Source: Pleurotus djamor
Lineage: Eukaryota > Basidiomycota > Agaricomycetes > Agaricales > Pleurotaceae
Direction: 5' to 3'
NCBI GenBank assembly: GCA_029747585.1
Contig: JAPEVF010000016.1
Coordinates: 80,896 to 144,895 of the forward strand
DNA: 64,000 nt
Part shown: piece by piece, positions 32,138 through 44,019 of the stretch
Position numbering within the stretch: the first letter of the stretch is position 1
How the letters are laid out: every line of letters begins with the position of its first letter
Position numbers and translations under genes: made by a program
The notes under the pieces: model-generated
The model's input: the letters and a program-made list of their open reading frames with translations, nothing else
Told to the model about the DNA's origin: nothing
Databases searched by the model: none

Positions 32138-32596
32138 CGACGACAAACCTGCAGAGGGTAGTCCATGGCCATTTGGGTTGGCCATTCGACCTGTGCTCGA
32201 TGGCGTGCACAAACGAAGAAGGGCACGAATTAGGCGCTTTCGAAGCGCCTTCCCATCCATGCATCATGATTCATTGTGGGCGNTTTTTGGGGCGACTGAC
32301 GCGTTGGCCTTGAAGTCAGGTCGTGCAAACGATCGCCCTTTACTAATGAGGAGTGATAGTGGGAAAGGAGACACGAAAATGGGAGAGAAATATGTAGTGG
32401 GATGTATTCATTGTTCTGAGTTACAAAGTAGATTGCATGAGTGTAGGTATGATGTCGGAAAGCAGAGAAAGCAAAAAGATGTCCATAGATGCAAGGTCCA
32501 TAGAAAACTACATAGCAACAGTGTCCGTTAACGGCGATGAAGGGAGTATCCAAGTGTCCAACACAAAGGCGGGGAGCAATGTCCGAGGAACATTAC
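32138..32596. other. Intergenic between F-box and exonuclease genes
   Basis: 459 bp. It is the 5' flank of the F-box gene and 3' flank of the exonuclease gene. It has one ambiguous base at 32282; no gene is seen. Confidence 0.4.
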
Positions 32597-34639
32597 CTAT
32601 AGACCCACGAATGAATTTCGACGGGGCATGGTATCGGTCTTCAAGGTATTCCCCAGAAACTTCGGGCCCATGCCCGTCGTATTGACAGGTTTATTATGCT
32701 GAGCATCGCCAGACATCGGTGTACTCACCGTCCGTAGCCTCGAGCTCTGGGGCCCAGGAGAACGCGACCTCTCTCTCGCCGAGAGGTCGTTCCCCGAATT
32801 CCCGATACGAAGCTGCCCAAATTCATTGAGTAGCGGACTACTCTGACTTGGCGTGTGCGACATATAACCGCTTCCACGAGGGAATTGAGTGTGCGGCATA
32901 GTCATGGACATCTGCATTGGTATAGAAGGCGATTGAAGGGCGATTTGAGGGACGAACGGCGAAGGAGAAAGAGGCAGAGTCATCGCCATATTCATAGGCA
33001 TTGCCATCATATTGGTCGGATGCATATGATGCCCTGGGCGACCGATACGTCCTGGTTTGATGCTCGGAGGAATACTGCCTTCCGGTTCGAGAAGCATTTG
33101 CAGCGCAAAGAGGCACATAAACGCATCGTTACCAGCGTTGTATAGGATACACCCCGGAGGAATGATAGGACGCATCGCGCCCATGACGCCAGCGGGTCCA
33201 ACAAGGCCGTTCGAATGTGGAGGCGTAGGCGAGTTTCCGGACGGTGAATTCCGTGACGTCGCGTTTGCAGGTGGCGTCGACGGTGATGGTAAAGCCAGGC
33301 TATGAAGGAGAAGCTCGAGAGGAAGGGAGGTTCCTTGTGATCGAGGACGGCCGGTATTAGGATCGTTCATCGGTGGTCNTAGTCCAGTCGCATGGAGCGT
33401 TCGCTCAAGTGCAGCGATGTCGATTGCAAAGATGTTATGAGGGATTTCTAGTAATTATCCATACTTGAGCGTCGGCGACAAGGCCTACGATGTGTGGAAC
33501 TTACTGATGCCAATGGCTTCCAACCTAGCCATGTCCCCATATATACCATGTCCAACCAAAACGAGATTGTTCGGTGTAGTCTCGGAATCAGGACTTGCAA
33601 AGCTACTGTTGAGATGGAAGTTTCTTGAGAATGGAAAGGATGCAGAACAAGCGTGTTAAGATACCTGATGATAGCCTGGATGATGGTCGGAAGCGTAGCT
33701 TTGGGAACGACCTGACTCTCACCGAACTACTTCCGGTCAGAGAGCCGATCTCATTAGCGGACGTGGAGAAGGACGTACAGCGTACAGCCATGGATTTGAA
33801 GGAGAATGCTTATTGACTTGCTTGTCTACATACTCACCAACGATATAATGACCTTTCCTAATGATCGCAAGTTAGGAACAGGGCAGAAGCAAGCCACACT
33901 TCCCAACACTCACATATAGTTCTTGTCCGCAATGGGAGGCCAATGCCCCTGAGACTCTAAATACCCACATCTCACAGCAGCATAGCCCCACTCCAGCAAC
34001 GTCTTGTCATTTCTCTCACTCCACTCACAGTCGATCGCTAAAAATGTTTTCTCTCGTTTTGCCCAGAGTTCATTGATCGTCTTGATCCCAATCCCTGCTT
34101 CGCATGTTCGCACACGCGACTTGAGGGCACTGAAATGCGTCGCCGAGAGTGTTTGGTGGAGCTTTTTCCATGAGGCAAAGTCGGATATGTTACGCAGAGG
34201 CCGAGATGAGGTTTCGTAGGGTGTCACTCGGAGGATATTTGGTGGTACGGCCAAGGTTTCGCCGAACCTTGTTAAGTATAGAAGTGCATTAGATCAGTAT
34301 ATAAACTTGCCCATTCATTACGCACTCACCTTGTCTTCACCATCTTGATGAACGCATTGATGCTACTCATTCGTGTGACGACGTGCGCCCGACCTGAATA
34401 TGCATCCGTCACGGTGATCACTGGCCATGAAAAAGCCAGAAACTCTTCGAAGGTCGAGAATATGTGAGCCCAGGTACGGTCATACCACGGCAATGCGTAA
34501 GCTTGGAAAAAGCCAATATAAGCGGAATAGACCTGGAATGTACGACTCAACTAGCAGCCCTCGCTAGTTATGCGACGCAACGTACCGACTGGAGGTCGTA
34601 CTCCCACCCTTTAGGCTCGACGACGGTAAAGGTAGACAT
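32597..34639 (-). CDS. GFD2/QIP-like DEDD-superfamily 3'-5' exonuclease domain protein
   Basis: Seven exons: 34639-34586, 34532-34330, 34267-33914, 33857-33779, 33726-33665, 33605-33505 and 33447-32597, giving 567 residues. The exonuclease core is visible as motif I FLAIDCEW (acidic pair near residues 165-167), motif II LVGHGIYGDMARLE and motif III LYNAGNDAFMCLFAL. The region HYIV...FGESQVVPKATLPTII resembles Gfd2-type fungal proteins and the QDE-2-interacting exonuclease of RNA silencing. Motif III reads Y-N-A-G-N-D where DEDDh enzymes have His first, so activity may be changed. The C-terminus is long, low-complexity and Met/Pro/Ser-rich (about residues 370-567). The N-terminal about 90 residues (YSAYIGFFQAYALPWYDRTW) are conserved-looking but unassigned. 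Exon 4 is my best reconstruction and the least certain. An ambiguous base at 33379 stays in frame. Confidence 0.75.
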
Positions 34640-35940
34640 GTTGCTGCCAGCTGGCTGAGATGGTGCGTGTGTCGAAGAGCCGAAAAGAGGCTTTCCTGTC
34701 CAAGTGCTTGCTAACTAACGTAAACGAGACGCCAAAAAAGAAGGGGTTTGAAGCTTGACAACGACACTAAACCAGGTACGGCGAAGGCCTTCTGAACGTC
34801 CTAAACGTCGACAAAGGGTGATTATGAAGAAAACACGGGCGATCCAGGCCGCCGCAAATTTTCACTGGGAGTTTAGCATCTTCCGAACCGCCCACATCGC
34901 TATTTTATGTATAAAAAACATGTTGCTTGAAGCCTGATGGTGTGATGGAAAATGGATGTTGTCTGGTTGACGACAAACATCGAGTCCCTCAAATAACCCT
35001 GCAATGATGGTTGGCAAACAAGTTTGGCATTCTTCGTGAAAACTACAAAGACATCGTTTTCCTTACGACGTACACAATAATAACAGTCAGAGTAAACAAT
35101 GATGAGGGGATTCATGGGGGGTTCAGTACCTGAGTCAGAGGCTGGAGAACTGGTTCAACATGAATCCCCGTGTCGACGTGGTTCAGAAAGTCTAAAACGT
35201 CCCCCATCTACCCCGATTACCACTAACAAGGGCAAGACGATAGGAATTGAGAAATGGAGAGGGATGAACACATTCCTTGGACATACACCATCAAGCCAAC
35301 CATCACCGCACCCAGTCCCTCTCTACTACAGCAACGACTAACAAAGGGGGCAAACTCTAAGAAGAAAGGCAAACAGTCAGCAAGACGTCCACAATGACAT
35401 ATGAGAAAAGGATCAGCGACTTGAATGGTTTCCGAAGAAATCCAGCTCACAGTGCAAGAAGCACATCACGATTTGCGATTTGTACATCCTATGATGAGAG
35501 ACAGAGATATTTACTCACCACCTACAAGTACGTAAAGGTCCGAGATTCACTGCATCGTGAAGCTAACAGAGGTGAGGATAGACGCGTCTAGAAAGCAAAC
35601 AAAAATGAGCAAAGTAGTCACAAAAGATGATCTCAGAAGCAATTGAAGATCAGCTAAGGAAATCGTGTTCTTCTCATAGCCCTTTGGGCATCGAAGTGAG
35701 CTGAGTTAACGAAAAAATCTCATCAAGCAGGAGGGAGGAATGAGGAGCGGCACTCACAGAAACGAAAGACGGACGGAGAGAAGGGCTGCGCGGAATCAGG
35801 AAGCTGTGGCCAGAAGTCACCTGATCCTGTGCGGTGGCCTGCCCTAAACAACTGTACAGTCGTTTCCCACAGTCACCGTCTCCACACACCATTGCATCGT
35901 AGTAGCCAGCCAAAAACGTATCCCATCGACATCGGCCACG
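34640..35940. other. Intergenic between exonuclease gene and ubiquitin-L40 gene
   Basis: 1.3 kb, A/T-richer than flanking genes. No conserved frame. The right part should contain the strong promoter and 5' leader of the ubiquitin-L40 gene. No RNA gene was recognised. Confidence 0.4.
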
Positions 35941-36010
35941 GTGAGCTCGTCATGCTTGTCCCCCGCTCGTATCAGGCTTTGAATGCTGAGGGTGCTGCCT
36001 GTACTTTTAG
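35941..36010 (+). other. Probable 5'UTR intron of the ubiquitin-L40 gene
   Basis: GTGAGC at 35941 and an acceptor ...CTTTTAG ending at 36010, directly abutting the start ATG at 36011, define a 70-nt leader intron. Leader introns are common in highly expressed ribosomal protein genes. Confidence 0.6.
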
Positions 36011-36578
<568 letters not shown>

Positions 36579-37880
36579 TGGTTGTGCGGTCTTCTGGATT
36601 GCAGTGGGCTTCTTGCGGTCATCTTTGTATGCATTTCGCGATCCTACATATGCCTGATACATTAAAACGGTTCATGCAAATATACTCTCATTGCGAAAAG
36701 TCTCGATCATCAACATGCTTCGTTCTTCGTTCTTCATGCGAAGGCCAGGCTAAGAATGTATCAATATTATTGGCTTTGCCTACGTCCAGACATGGTACAT
36801 GGATACGATAACAAGCCCCAGCAAATGAGGAAGAGGTTTNAAAAAATTGTTGAACCACAACAGACCGAGAGTAGTCTGAATCGAGTTGTGCAGCATGACA
36901 CGAAGCCACATCCGCTGCATACCACGAATTACACTCAAGGACAGATCCCATAGCACACTCGCTCCAGCTCCAACAGCCGAGTTGTGCTGTTACTCCTCAA
37001 ACACACAACGGTCACCATCACCCACGGGAAGGACTCCTGGACTGCAAACTAATGAACCCCGCGCGAAACCTGGCCAAGGCAACCGCGAGCATCACCGCCG
37101 TTTGCGCAAGAGACCGACGGCAGATCAACCCCAGTGGAAAGTCTGATGTCCTGGGAGAGACTATATGAGACAGGGAGAGGCGGAGGAACTCCGAAAGAGG
37201 CAGGGAGAGACTCACAGAGATGGTGGCAACGAAATATCCGATAGCCTCTGCTTGGCTCAGAATGTTGATCGGTTCATCAACTTGCCAAATTGGGCTGGGA
37301 GGCGACTTACGAAAAGAGGACAGGAGCTCCGTCGTTCAGTTTGATTCATTATCGTGCATCTAAGGTTCGCCATAGCAGCTCAGTACCTCAGAATTAATGT
37401 ATAACAAACCCACTTATAAATTATGCGCTCCCATGGTCGTACTATCAATGTAGCGACTTGAATGATTCTAAATATTTGTTCTCGTACCCCTGTAACCGAC
37501 TTGTGTATTTTCGGTGTCCTCTGCGCCGTCTTGGTCTTGCCTGCAAGCAACCAGTTCGCGCCTGACTGTCTCAATTTCTATGTACAGATATATGGCCAAT
37601 ATGTTTGAAAGATGTCTAAGGAGCGCAACAGCGGCAGAGAACGCGAGTGAAGGACGAGTGGACCAGAAACATGCGTGAGTTGGGCGTGAGCGCTGTGATG
37701 ATATGCTTCGGGGATTCCAACAGCAAGATTCGGCCTCTCGCTGCTTTAATCGCGAAGAATCTACTACGAAGAGGGAAGGTATCCAGCGACAACCGCAGAG
37801 TCAGCCAAATCAGTGGGAAAAACAACGGATAAACATTATAAACATTCGATGCAAACAAACCAATCGGCTAAGTCCTCTCT
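36579..37880. other. Intergenic, no gene seen
   Basis: 1.3 kb downstream of ubiquitin-L40. Open frames are short, overlap on both strands and lack splice signals or family motifs. Ambiguous base at 36840. Confidence 0.4.
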
Positions 37881-38726
37881 TTCCTTTCCACCAACACGCG
37901 TCCTTCTCCTCCTCGTCCTCTCCAAACCAAAATACACCCAAGGCGTCGGAAACTTGGCCCTCTTCTTATCACAACTCCCCCATCTATATTAAGCACTTCG
38001 CCCTCTGTCTCAACAACAAATTTCGACGTCCATCGACGTCAACGACTCAGCCTCATCCTTCCTCGAAAGCTACATTCCTCACCTAGCTGATCGCACCGTA
38101 CTATCAACTACCCCGACCCTCCAGCGCTCCATCCTCTATCCCCACGAGCGCAAGCGTCCTTTTTTCTTAGGTTCGCCGCGCAATGCAAGTCATCTGAAGC
38201 AAGCGCAACCCCGTCATCAAAGCTAGCCTGAGCACGACGGCGGATTGGCTCGGTGATAGGCGGGATTGGCTGGCAATAGCAATGCTCACATACCGAGAAG
38301 AGAGCCTGCCGATCCCCGAAAAAGCCTGGACAGTGAGTTTGGATGACTCCGCTCCAGCTGATGTACTCATCTTTGCCCCCTTCTTTAGTACTTGCTGCCT
38401 CTCTCCAACAATCCCCCCCTCCAACAATTCCCCCTCCACACTGAACTCCTCCGGGGCCGCGTTGACCGCCGCGTGAACACATGGGAACTGTTCCCCGAAA
38501 CGTTCGCGATGCTTGCTATAGGTCTATCAACACCTCCACAACCCGTATGTTGTCTCCCCCCTTTTCAGAAACCCATTCCTTACTCACACTGCTAAAGCCT
38601 ACAGAACCAACTCCCACTATCCGCCCTGTCGTTGCAGCTAGACGAAACCCGTTGACGGAGAAGGTTTCTGATACTACCTCCGAGGCGAGTCTCACATCCG
38701 TTCGTTCTCGTGCTATACTCATCTAA
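37881..38726 (+). pseudogene. Coding-like fragments, unidentified (possible gene relic)
   Basis: Several short stretches on the + strand read like protein but do not join into one frame: VLLLLVLSKPKYTQGVGNLA at about 37899-37958, DSASSFLESYIPHLADRTVL at about 38044-38103, a piece ADWLGDRRDWLAIAMLTYRE at about 38240-38299, and WELFPETFAMLAIGLSTPPQ at about 38485-38544, followed by a GTATGT donor and a matching acceptor near 38605. Frame changes and stops separate them. I do not recognise the family. It may be a decayed gene or a poorly resolved real one; chance cannot be excluded. Confidence 0.22.
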
Positions 38727-39481
38727 GGATCTACCTCATCTATAGCTGTGGACCGGCGCAAATAAGGCCTAACTCTGCGAGCCTCGCTCCCTTCCGCACG
38801 GTCTTGTCAAAATACTTGGACAAGTCACAAGTCAGAATGGGGAACTCAAGGTGGTGTTGAAGGCAGTGGTTCTGCATTGGGCGGGATGTAGGTGTAGTAG
38901 TAGCCAATAGAAATAGAATATTTGTATTTTTTTACAGTGGCAATACATCCTTTTCAAGAATAATACACGNCGAGACAGAATGAGAGAAGCAGAGAAATGC
39001 TGAGAACTATTGGGTAGTCTCGGATAGTCTACGCACGAAATAGATCGGGTCAGAGAATCGGTCGTGAGACGGAGAGCCACACAGTCCGCCTGCCTATGTG
39101 CATCTCATCTGGGTTTCCACTGGGCATTACGCACTGGTGCACCCGACGCGCGAGTCCTAAGGTCTAAACTGCCAGTAACGTGCTGAGAACCACAGGATCA
39201 GCTTCGATCCAAATTCGGAAGGCAGTATTCAAGCTCACCACACAGCCCTGAACGTTGAACCACTTCCAATGCGTTCGCCCCGACGGCCATCATGATTCCA
39301 TCAATCGTGCCTCTCCCAGAATAGATAACGCGATAAAGTAACGGCCGATACAACATATCGCCTTTACGGCAGCTGCTCAGCTGGTCTCCCCATCTCGTAC
39401 ACGCTTCGAAATTCGCAGGATCTGCCACATTACGCCCAATGACGTTGCAAATATCCGTCTCGAACCCTCCTCTTATCTGCA
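38727..39481. other. Intergenic upstream of MFS transporter 1
   Basis: 755 bp without a recognisable gene. Ambiguous base at 38970. It should contain the promoter of the transporter starting at 39482. Confidence 0.4.
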
Positions 39482-41451
39482 ATGGTGTCCCCTACGTTTT
39501 CACGCCATAGCACAGTGGAAAAGAATACATCGCAGTTTGCCAGGGTCGACGGCTCGGACACAGAGGCTGCTCGGGCAGCCATCCTTCTAGAGGGGAGGCT
39601 TGTCCGCAAGATTGACTGCCGGATGAGCATCCTGGTCCTCATCTACATCCTGAACTTTGTACGTGTATTCTCGCTTGTCTTGAAGTTGAAACATAATTCT
39701 GAATTCAAGTTTTTCTCTTCCAGATGGCTCGCAATAATCCAAGGTGCATCTCGTCGAGGCCACCCTGAGACTGCCTTGGCCCTGACAATCTTTCAGCGCC
39801 GCGCGACTGAGAGGGTTCGAATCAGACCTTCACCTCCAAGGATCAGAATTCGCTAGTTTGTTGTCCATTCTCTATGCTGGATACCTAATTATGCAGATCC
39901 CTTCGTGCGCTCTAACTTGCTTAATCCCTAACGACATCTGTCACTAAAACCAATTGGCCTACTCTAGTAACATGTTCTTGAACTGGATCGGGAAGCCTTC
40001 GTTGTATTTACCAGCTTGTATGATGGTCTGGGGAACAATCTCCATCCTGACCGGTTCGTCGATGCCTTCAACTATTTCCAATGTTGTCCTGATAGTTCTC
40101 TAGGTATAACACAGAGGTAAGATCCTCTGAATACATCGCCTACGCTTAGCCAATGAAACCTCACATCCCCAACCTTTTCAGTTTTACTAGTGCCTTGATT
40201 GCGCGGTTTTTTCTCGGCTTCGTCGAAGCCGCATTCTTCCCTGTATGTTTCTTTCGTCGGACTCGAAGTGAACCCCATTGCTCAAGCCTTTGGCTTTCAT
40301 CTAGGGTGCCCTTTTCCTCCTGTCCAAGTGGTATACAAGGAAGGAAATCGGGTTGCGAATTGCCATCCTTAACTGTGGGAACATCATCTCAATCGCATTT
40401 GTATCCCTACTGGCATCGGGTATCCTCAATGGGATGGAGGGCAAACTCGGTCGCGCGGCATGGAGGTATGTTACTGATTCGGCGCACTAGCAGAGACCCA
40501 CTGATTTCCTTGAATAGGTGGCTCTTCTACATTGAAGGCGCGTCGGCTATCTTTGTGGCCATCGTCTCCATCTTCGTCCTGCCCGATTTTCCAGCAACCA
40601 CATCTTGGCTTACGCATGCAGAACGACAGCTCGCGATCCGACGAATGGAAAACGACGTTAGTCTAGGCATTGAACAGGAGCCAGACTATGCAACTCAGCC
40701 TCGTGGAATGGGGCTCTGGTTAGCCATAACGGACTGGAAAGTCTGGTGGTTAGCGCTTTCCTTGACTTCGCTGGTTGTGGCATTGTCATTCAATGCTTAC
40801 TTCCCCACCTTGACCGCGACATTGGGGTTCAGTCCAACCGTTTCATTATACTTGTGTGCTCCGCCCTTCGTCTTTGCCGCGGTATTTAGCTTTGTATGGT
40901 CTAGGTGAGGTTGTGCACACGCAATCTGTCACTTCCTTTCGAGATTAACTGTAATCGCAGGCATTCCGACCAGGCGGGCGAGCGGTTCTTTCACATAGCT
41001 ATTTCTTTAGGAGTGAGCATCCTCGGCTACGTTCTGAGCATCTGTACTATGAATACCGCTGTTCGCTACGTGTCACTGTGAGTTCCTGTCATATCATTTT
41101 CCTGGCCAAAAATAAACGTCTTTCAGCTTCCTGATGGCTCAATCATACGCAGGCTTCGTCATCCTCTTTGCATGGGCAAGTAACTCGTTTCCTCGGCCGT
41201 CATCGAAGCGTGCGGTCGCGCTAGCCTTGATGAACACAGTATGTCAGCTTGGAAATATCTCTAGCTCGTACGCATGGCCGAAGGCATGGGGACCGTCTTA
41301 TCGGGCTTCATATGGGATTTGCATCGCGACGGCTGGGTTCACCGTTGCCATGTGCTGGGTATATAGACTGCATCTGGCATCTTTGAATGGAAAAATAGAA
41401 GAAAGCGAGGACACCAAGGGTGTCGTGCATGGTTTTAGGTACATTTTGTGA
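39482..41451 (+). CDS. MFS transporter, anion:cation symporter (allantoate/nicotinate permease) type, copy 1
   Basis: Plasma-membrane major facilitator transporter of the ACS branch (relatives of yeast Tna1/Dal5, which import organic anions and vitamins); the substrate is unknown. Ten exons: 39482-39658, 39724-39743, 39797-39904, 39968-40053, 40104-40116, 40182-40242, 40305-40465, 40518-40904, 40961-41077 and 41127-41451, giving 484 residues. Landmarks are RKIDCRMSILVLIYILNF (span 1), LSILYAGYLIMQIPSNMFLN (span 2), RFFLGFVEAAFFPGALFLLS with WYTRKEIGLR (spans 4-5), WRWLFYIEG before span 6, and the ACS motif VLPDFPATTSWLTHAERQLA in the central loop. Exon 5 is a 13-nt microexon. It is tail to tail with its paralogue. 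Confidence 0.9.
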
Positions 41452-41678
41452 TCTTATGTTTACTAGGGATGAGCAAGCTGTGAGCTAGAACAAGTTTGAG
41501 AAAGCCGATACTTCACGTCACTGCGCCTTGGCTTGATCACCTCACTGTTACTTGGGACGTTGATCCAGTCAACGACCACAGTTATCAAGGTTCACCCCTC
41601 TTTCGACACGCAGAGAGAGCAAATTCGATCGATTGAGGGAATAAGGGGTGATAAGGGGTAGGATGTGGTGATGCGAAA
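41452..41678. other. Spacer between convergent MFS genes
   Basis: 227 bp between the stop codons of two convergent paralogues. No further feature; transcripts may overlap here. Confidence 0.4.
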
Positions 41679-43608
41679 TTACAGCATGTATCTAAACCCA
41701 CGCGGAAGACCTTTTATTTTCTCGTCTTCCTCCATTTTCTTGTTCAAAGAGGCCAGGTGTAATCTAAACACCCAACACATGATAATGGTGCATCCTGCCG
41801 TGACGGCACATATCCCAAACGATGCACGATACGCTGGTGCCCACGCCGTCGGCCATGCGTAAGAACCAGCGATATCTCCAAGTTGACATACTGTGTTGAG
41901 CATCGCCAGCGCCACCGCACGCTTCGCTGACGGGTGCATAAACGAATTGCTCGCCCAAGCGAAGCTGATGCCAACGCTTGCCCATGATTGGGCCATCAGG
42001 AATCTGCAAGTCGTTTGTTTGTCACATATACCCCAAGTACTCGGGGGAGACTCACAGTGAGGCATATCGTACAACCTTATTCATTGTCGACATACTCAGG
42101 ATAAACCCTAGGATGCTGATTCCCAAGGGGATCGACATGTGGAAAAATCGCTCGCCCATCCGATCGGAACGCCTGCGACACAGCTTAGTGATTGAGAAAC
42201 GAAGGGATAGAGGACCCACCTAGACCACAGAAAGCTAAATATTGCTGCAAATATGAATGGCGGAGCACATAAGAAGAGGGAAACCGTCGGACTGAACCCC
42301 AGCGTTGCGGTCAATGTGGGGAAGTAGGCGCTGAATGACAACATAACGTCCAATGAAGTCATGGAGAGAGCCAGCCACCAGACCTTCCAGTCGGTTACGG
42401 CTGACCAAAGTCCCATACCGCGAGGACTCGGCTCCTCGCGAACACCGAGGCCAGCATCATCTTCCATTCGGCGAATCGCAAGTTGTCGTTCTTCATGGGA
42501 AAGCCAAGATGTTGTTGCTGGGAAATCGGGAAGGACAAACAAAGCAATGATGGCGACAAAAATACCCAATGAACCTTCGATGTAGAAAAGCCACCTACGC
42601 GAGTACGTTAGCAGGTCACATCATACATACGTTTACGTCAATTCCATACCTCCATGCCGCGCGGCCCAGTGTACCTTCCATCGAGTTTAGGATACCAGAG
42701 GCGATTAAGGACATAAAAGCAATCGATATGATAACTCCAAAGTTAAGAATGGCCATTCGCAGGCCAATCTCTTTCCCTGTGTACCACTTTGAGAGGAGGA
42801 AAGTGGCTCCCTAGATGGCAGCGTCAAGATGGAGTCCGAGTTCACTTCGAAAGAGGACATACGGGAAAGAACGAAGCTTCTGCAAAACCCAGAAAAAACC
42901 TCGTAATCAAAGCACTGGTAAATCTAGGAAGTGCGCAATCGATGAGCAAGTTCAGCGTTACTGGGACATTCAAAATACCATACCCTTGGGTAATACCTAC
43001 ATAAGTCCTGGTTATCGGGGACTTCTCAAGCAAGAAGACATGGACAAACCGGTCAGGATGGAAATCATACTCCACAGTATCATACAAACTGGTAAGTAGA
43101 GCGAAGGTTTGCCGATCCAATTCAAGAACATGTTCCTAAACTCAGCGGCGTCAGTGATCTGCCATCAGACTGAGAAGCAGCAGGCCAAACGCACGAAGGG
43201 ATCTGCATGATGATATATCCAACGTAGTACATGGACAGTACAGTCGCGAATTCTGATCCTTGAAGATGGAGATCTGATTCAAAGCCATTCAATCGTGCGG
43301 CACTGAACGTTCTTCAGAATCAAAGTAGTTTGAGGGAGAACTCGACGAGATGACCTTGGATTGCTCCGAGCCATCTAGAAACGATAAGGTCAAAAAAGTT
43401 AGGGCGTCGAGACGAGCAACGATCCACATACAAAGCACAGGATGTACATGATAATCAAAATGCTCATACGGCAGTCGACCTTGCGAACCAGCTTCCTCTC
43501 GAGAAGTATAGCATCTTGAGTGGCCTCTATGCCAGACTGACGTGTACTGGAAATTTGATACGCGTTTTTGTCCAAAGATTTTTCGCTCGAGGTAGAGGGA
43601 GACATCAT
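41679..43608 (-). CDS. MFS transporter, anion:cation symporter type, copy 2
   Basis: Paralogue of the gene at 39482-41451, in inverted orientation. Ten exons: 43608-43432, 43374-43355, 43302-43195, 43135-43050, 42996-42984, 42923-42863, 42810-42650, 42594-42220, 42172-42056 and 42003-41679 (480 residues). Every exon has the same length as in copy 1 except exon 8 (375 against 387 nt, a shorter central loop). Landmarks are RKVDCRMSILIIMYILCF, RFFLGFAEASFFPGATFLLS, WYTGKEIGLRMAILNFG, WRWLFYIEG and VLPDFPATTSWLSHEERQLA. Two adjacent ATG codons begin the frame (43608 and 43605). Substrate unknown. The pair probably arose by a local inverted duplication. Confidence 0.9.
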
Positions 43609-44019
43609 GGTAGATATCGATAAGAAGGGGGCCTGGGAGGGCTTTTGAAGTTGTTGTTCGGTATGAGCCTATCCATACTTCCTGCGAAACTTCCAGAGTC
43701 AAAAGGAGTATGTGGCACAACCAGCTGAGCGGCTGCCGTAAATATGGAATTCGCCATTTGTTTGTGGCTGGTATATCCTGAGATGAATTTACGCGACAGA
43801 TGAGTGAAATCGTGCACGTAATGGCGACCTGGTTGTGGGCAAATGAGGCAGTTTCAGGGTTATCGAGGTGACTTTGAACACTGCCTTCCAAATTGGATCA
43901 ACGTCGATCCTGTTTGTGATTCCCAGCACGTGAACGCGTTTTTTATACCACACCGCGGCATACGGCATAGGCAGCGACCGACCCCAGACCTTTGATGAAC
44001 GGAGCGAACTTGCACGCCG
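43609..44019. other. Divergent intergenic region, MFS 2 / kinase-like gene
   Basis: 411 bp shared upstream region. No TATA box stands out. No gene is seen. Confidence 0.4.

Noticed and set aside
39816..39830. GGGTTCGAATC, resembling a tRNA B-box
   Set aside because: It lies within MFS exon 3 and no A-box or acceptor stem is present around it.
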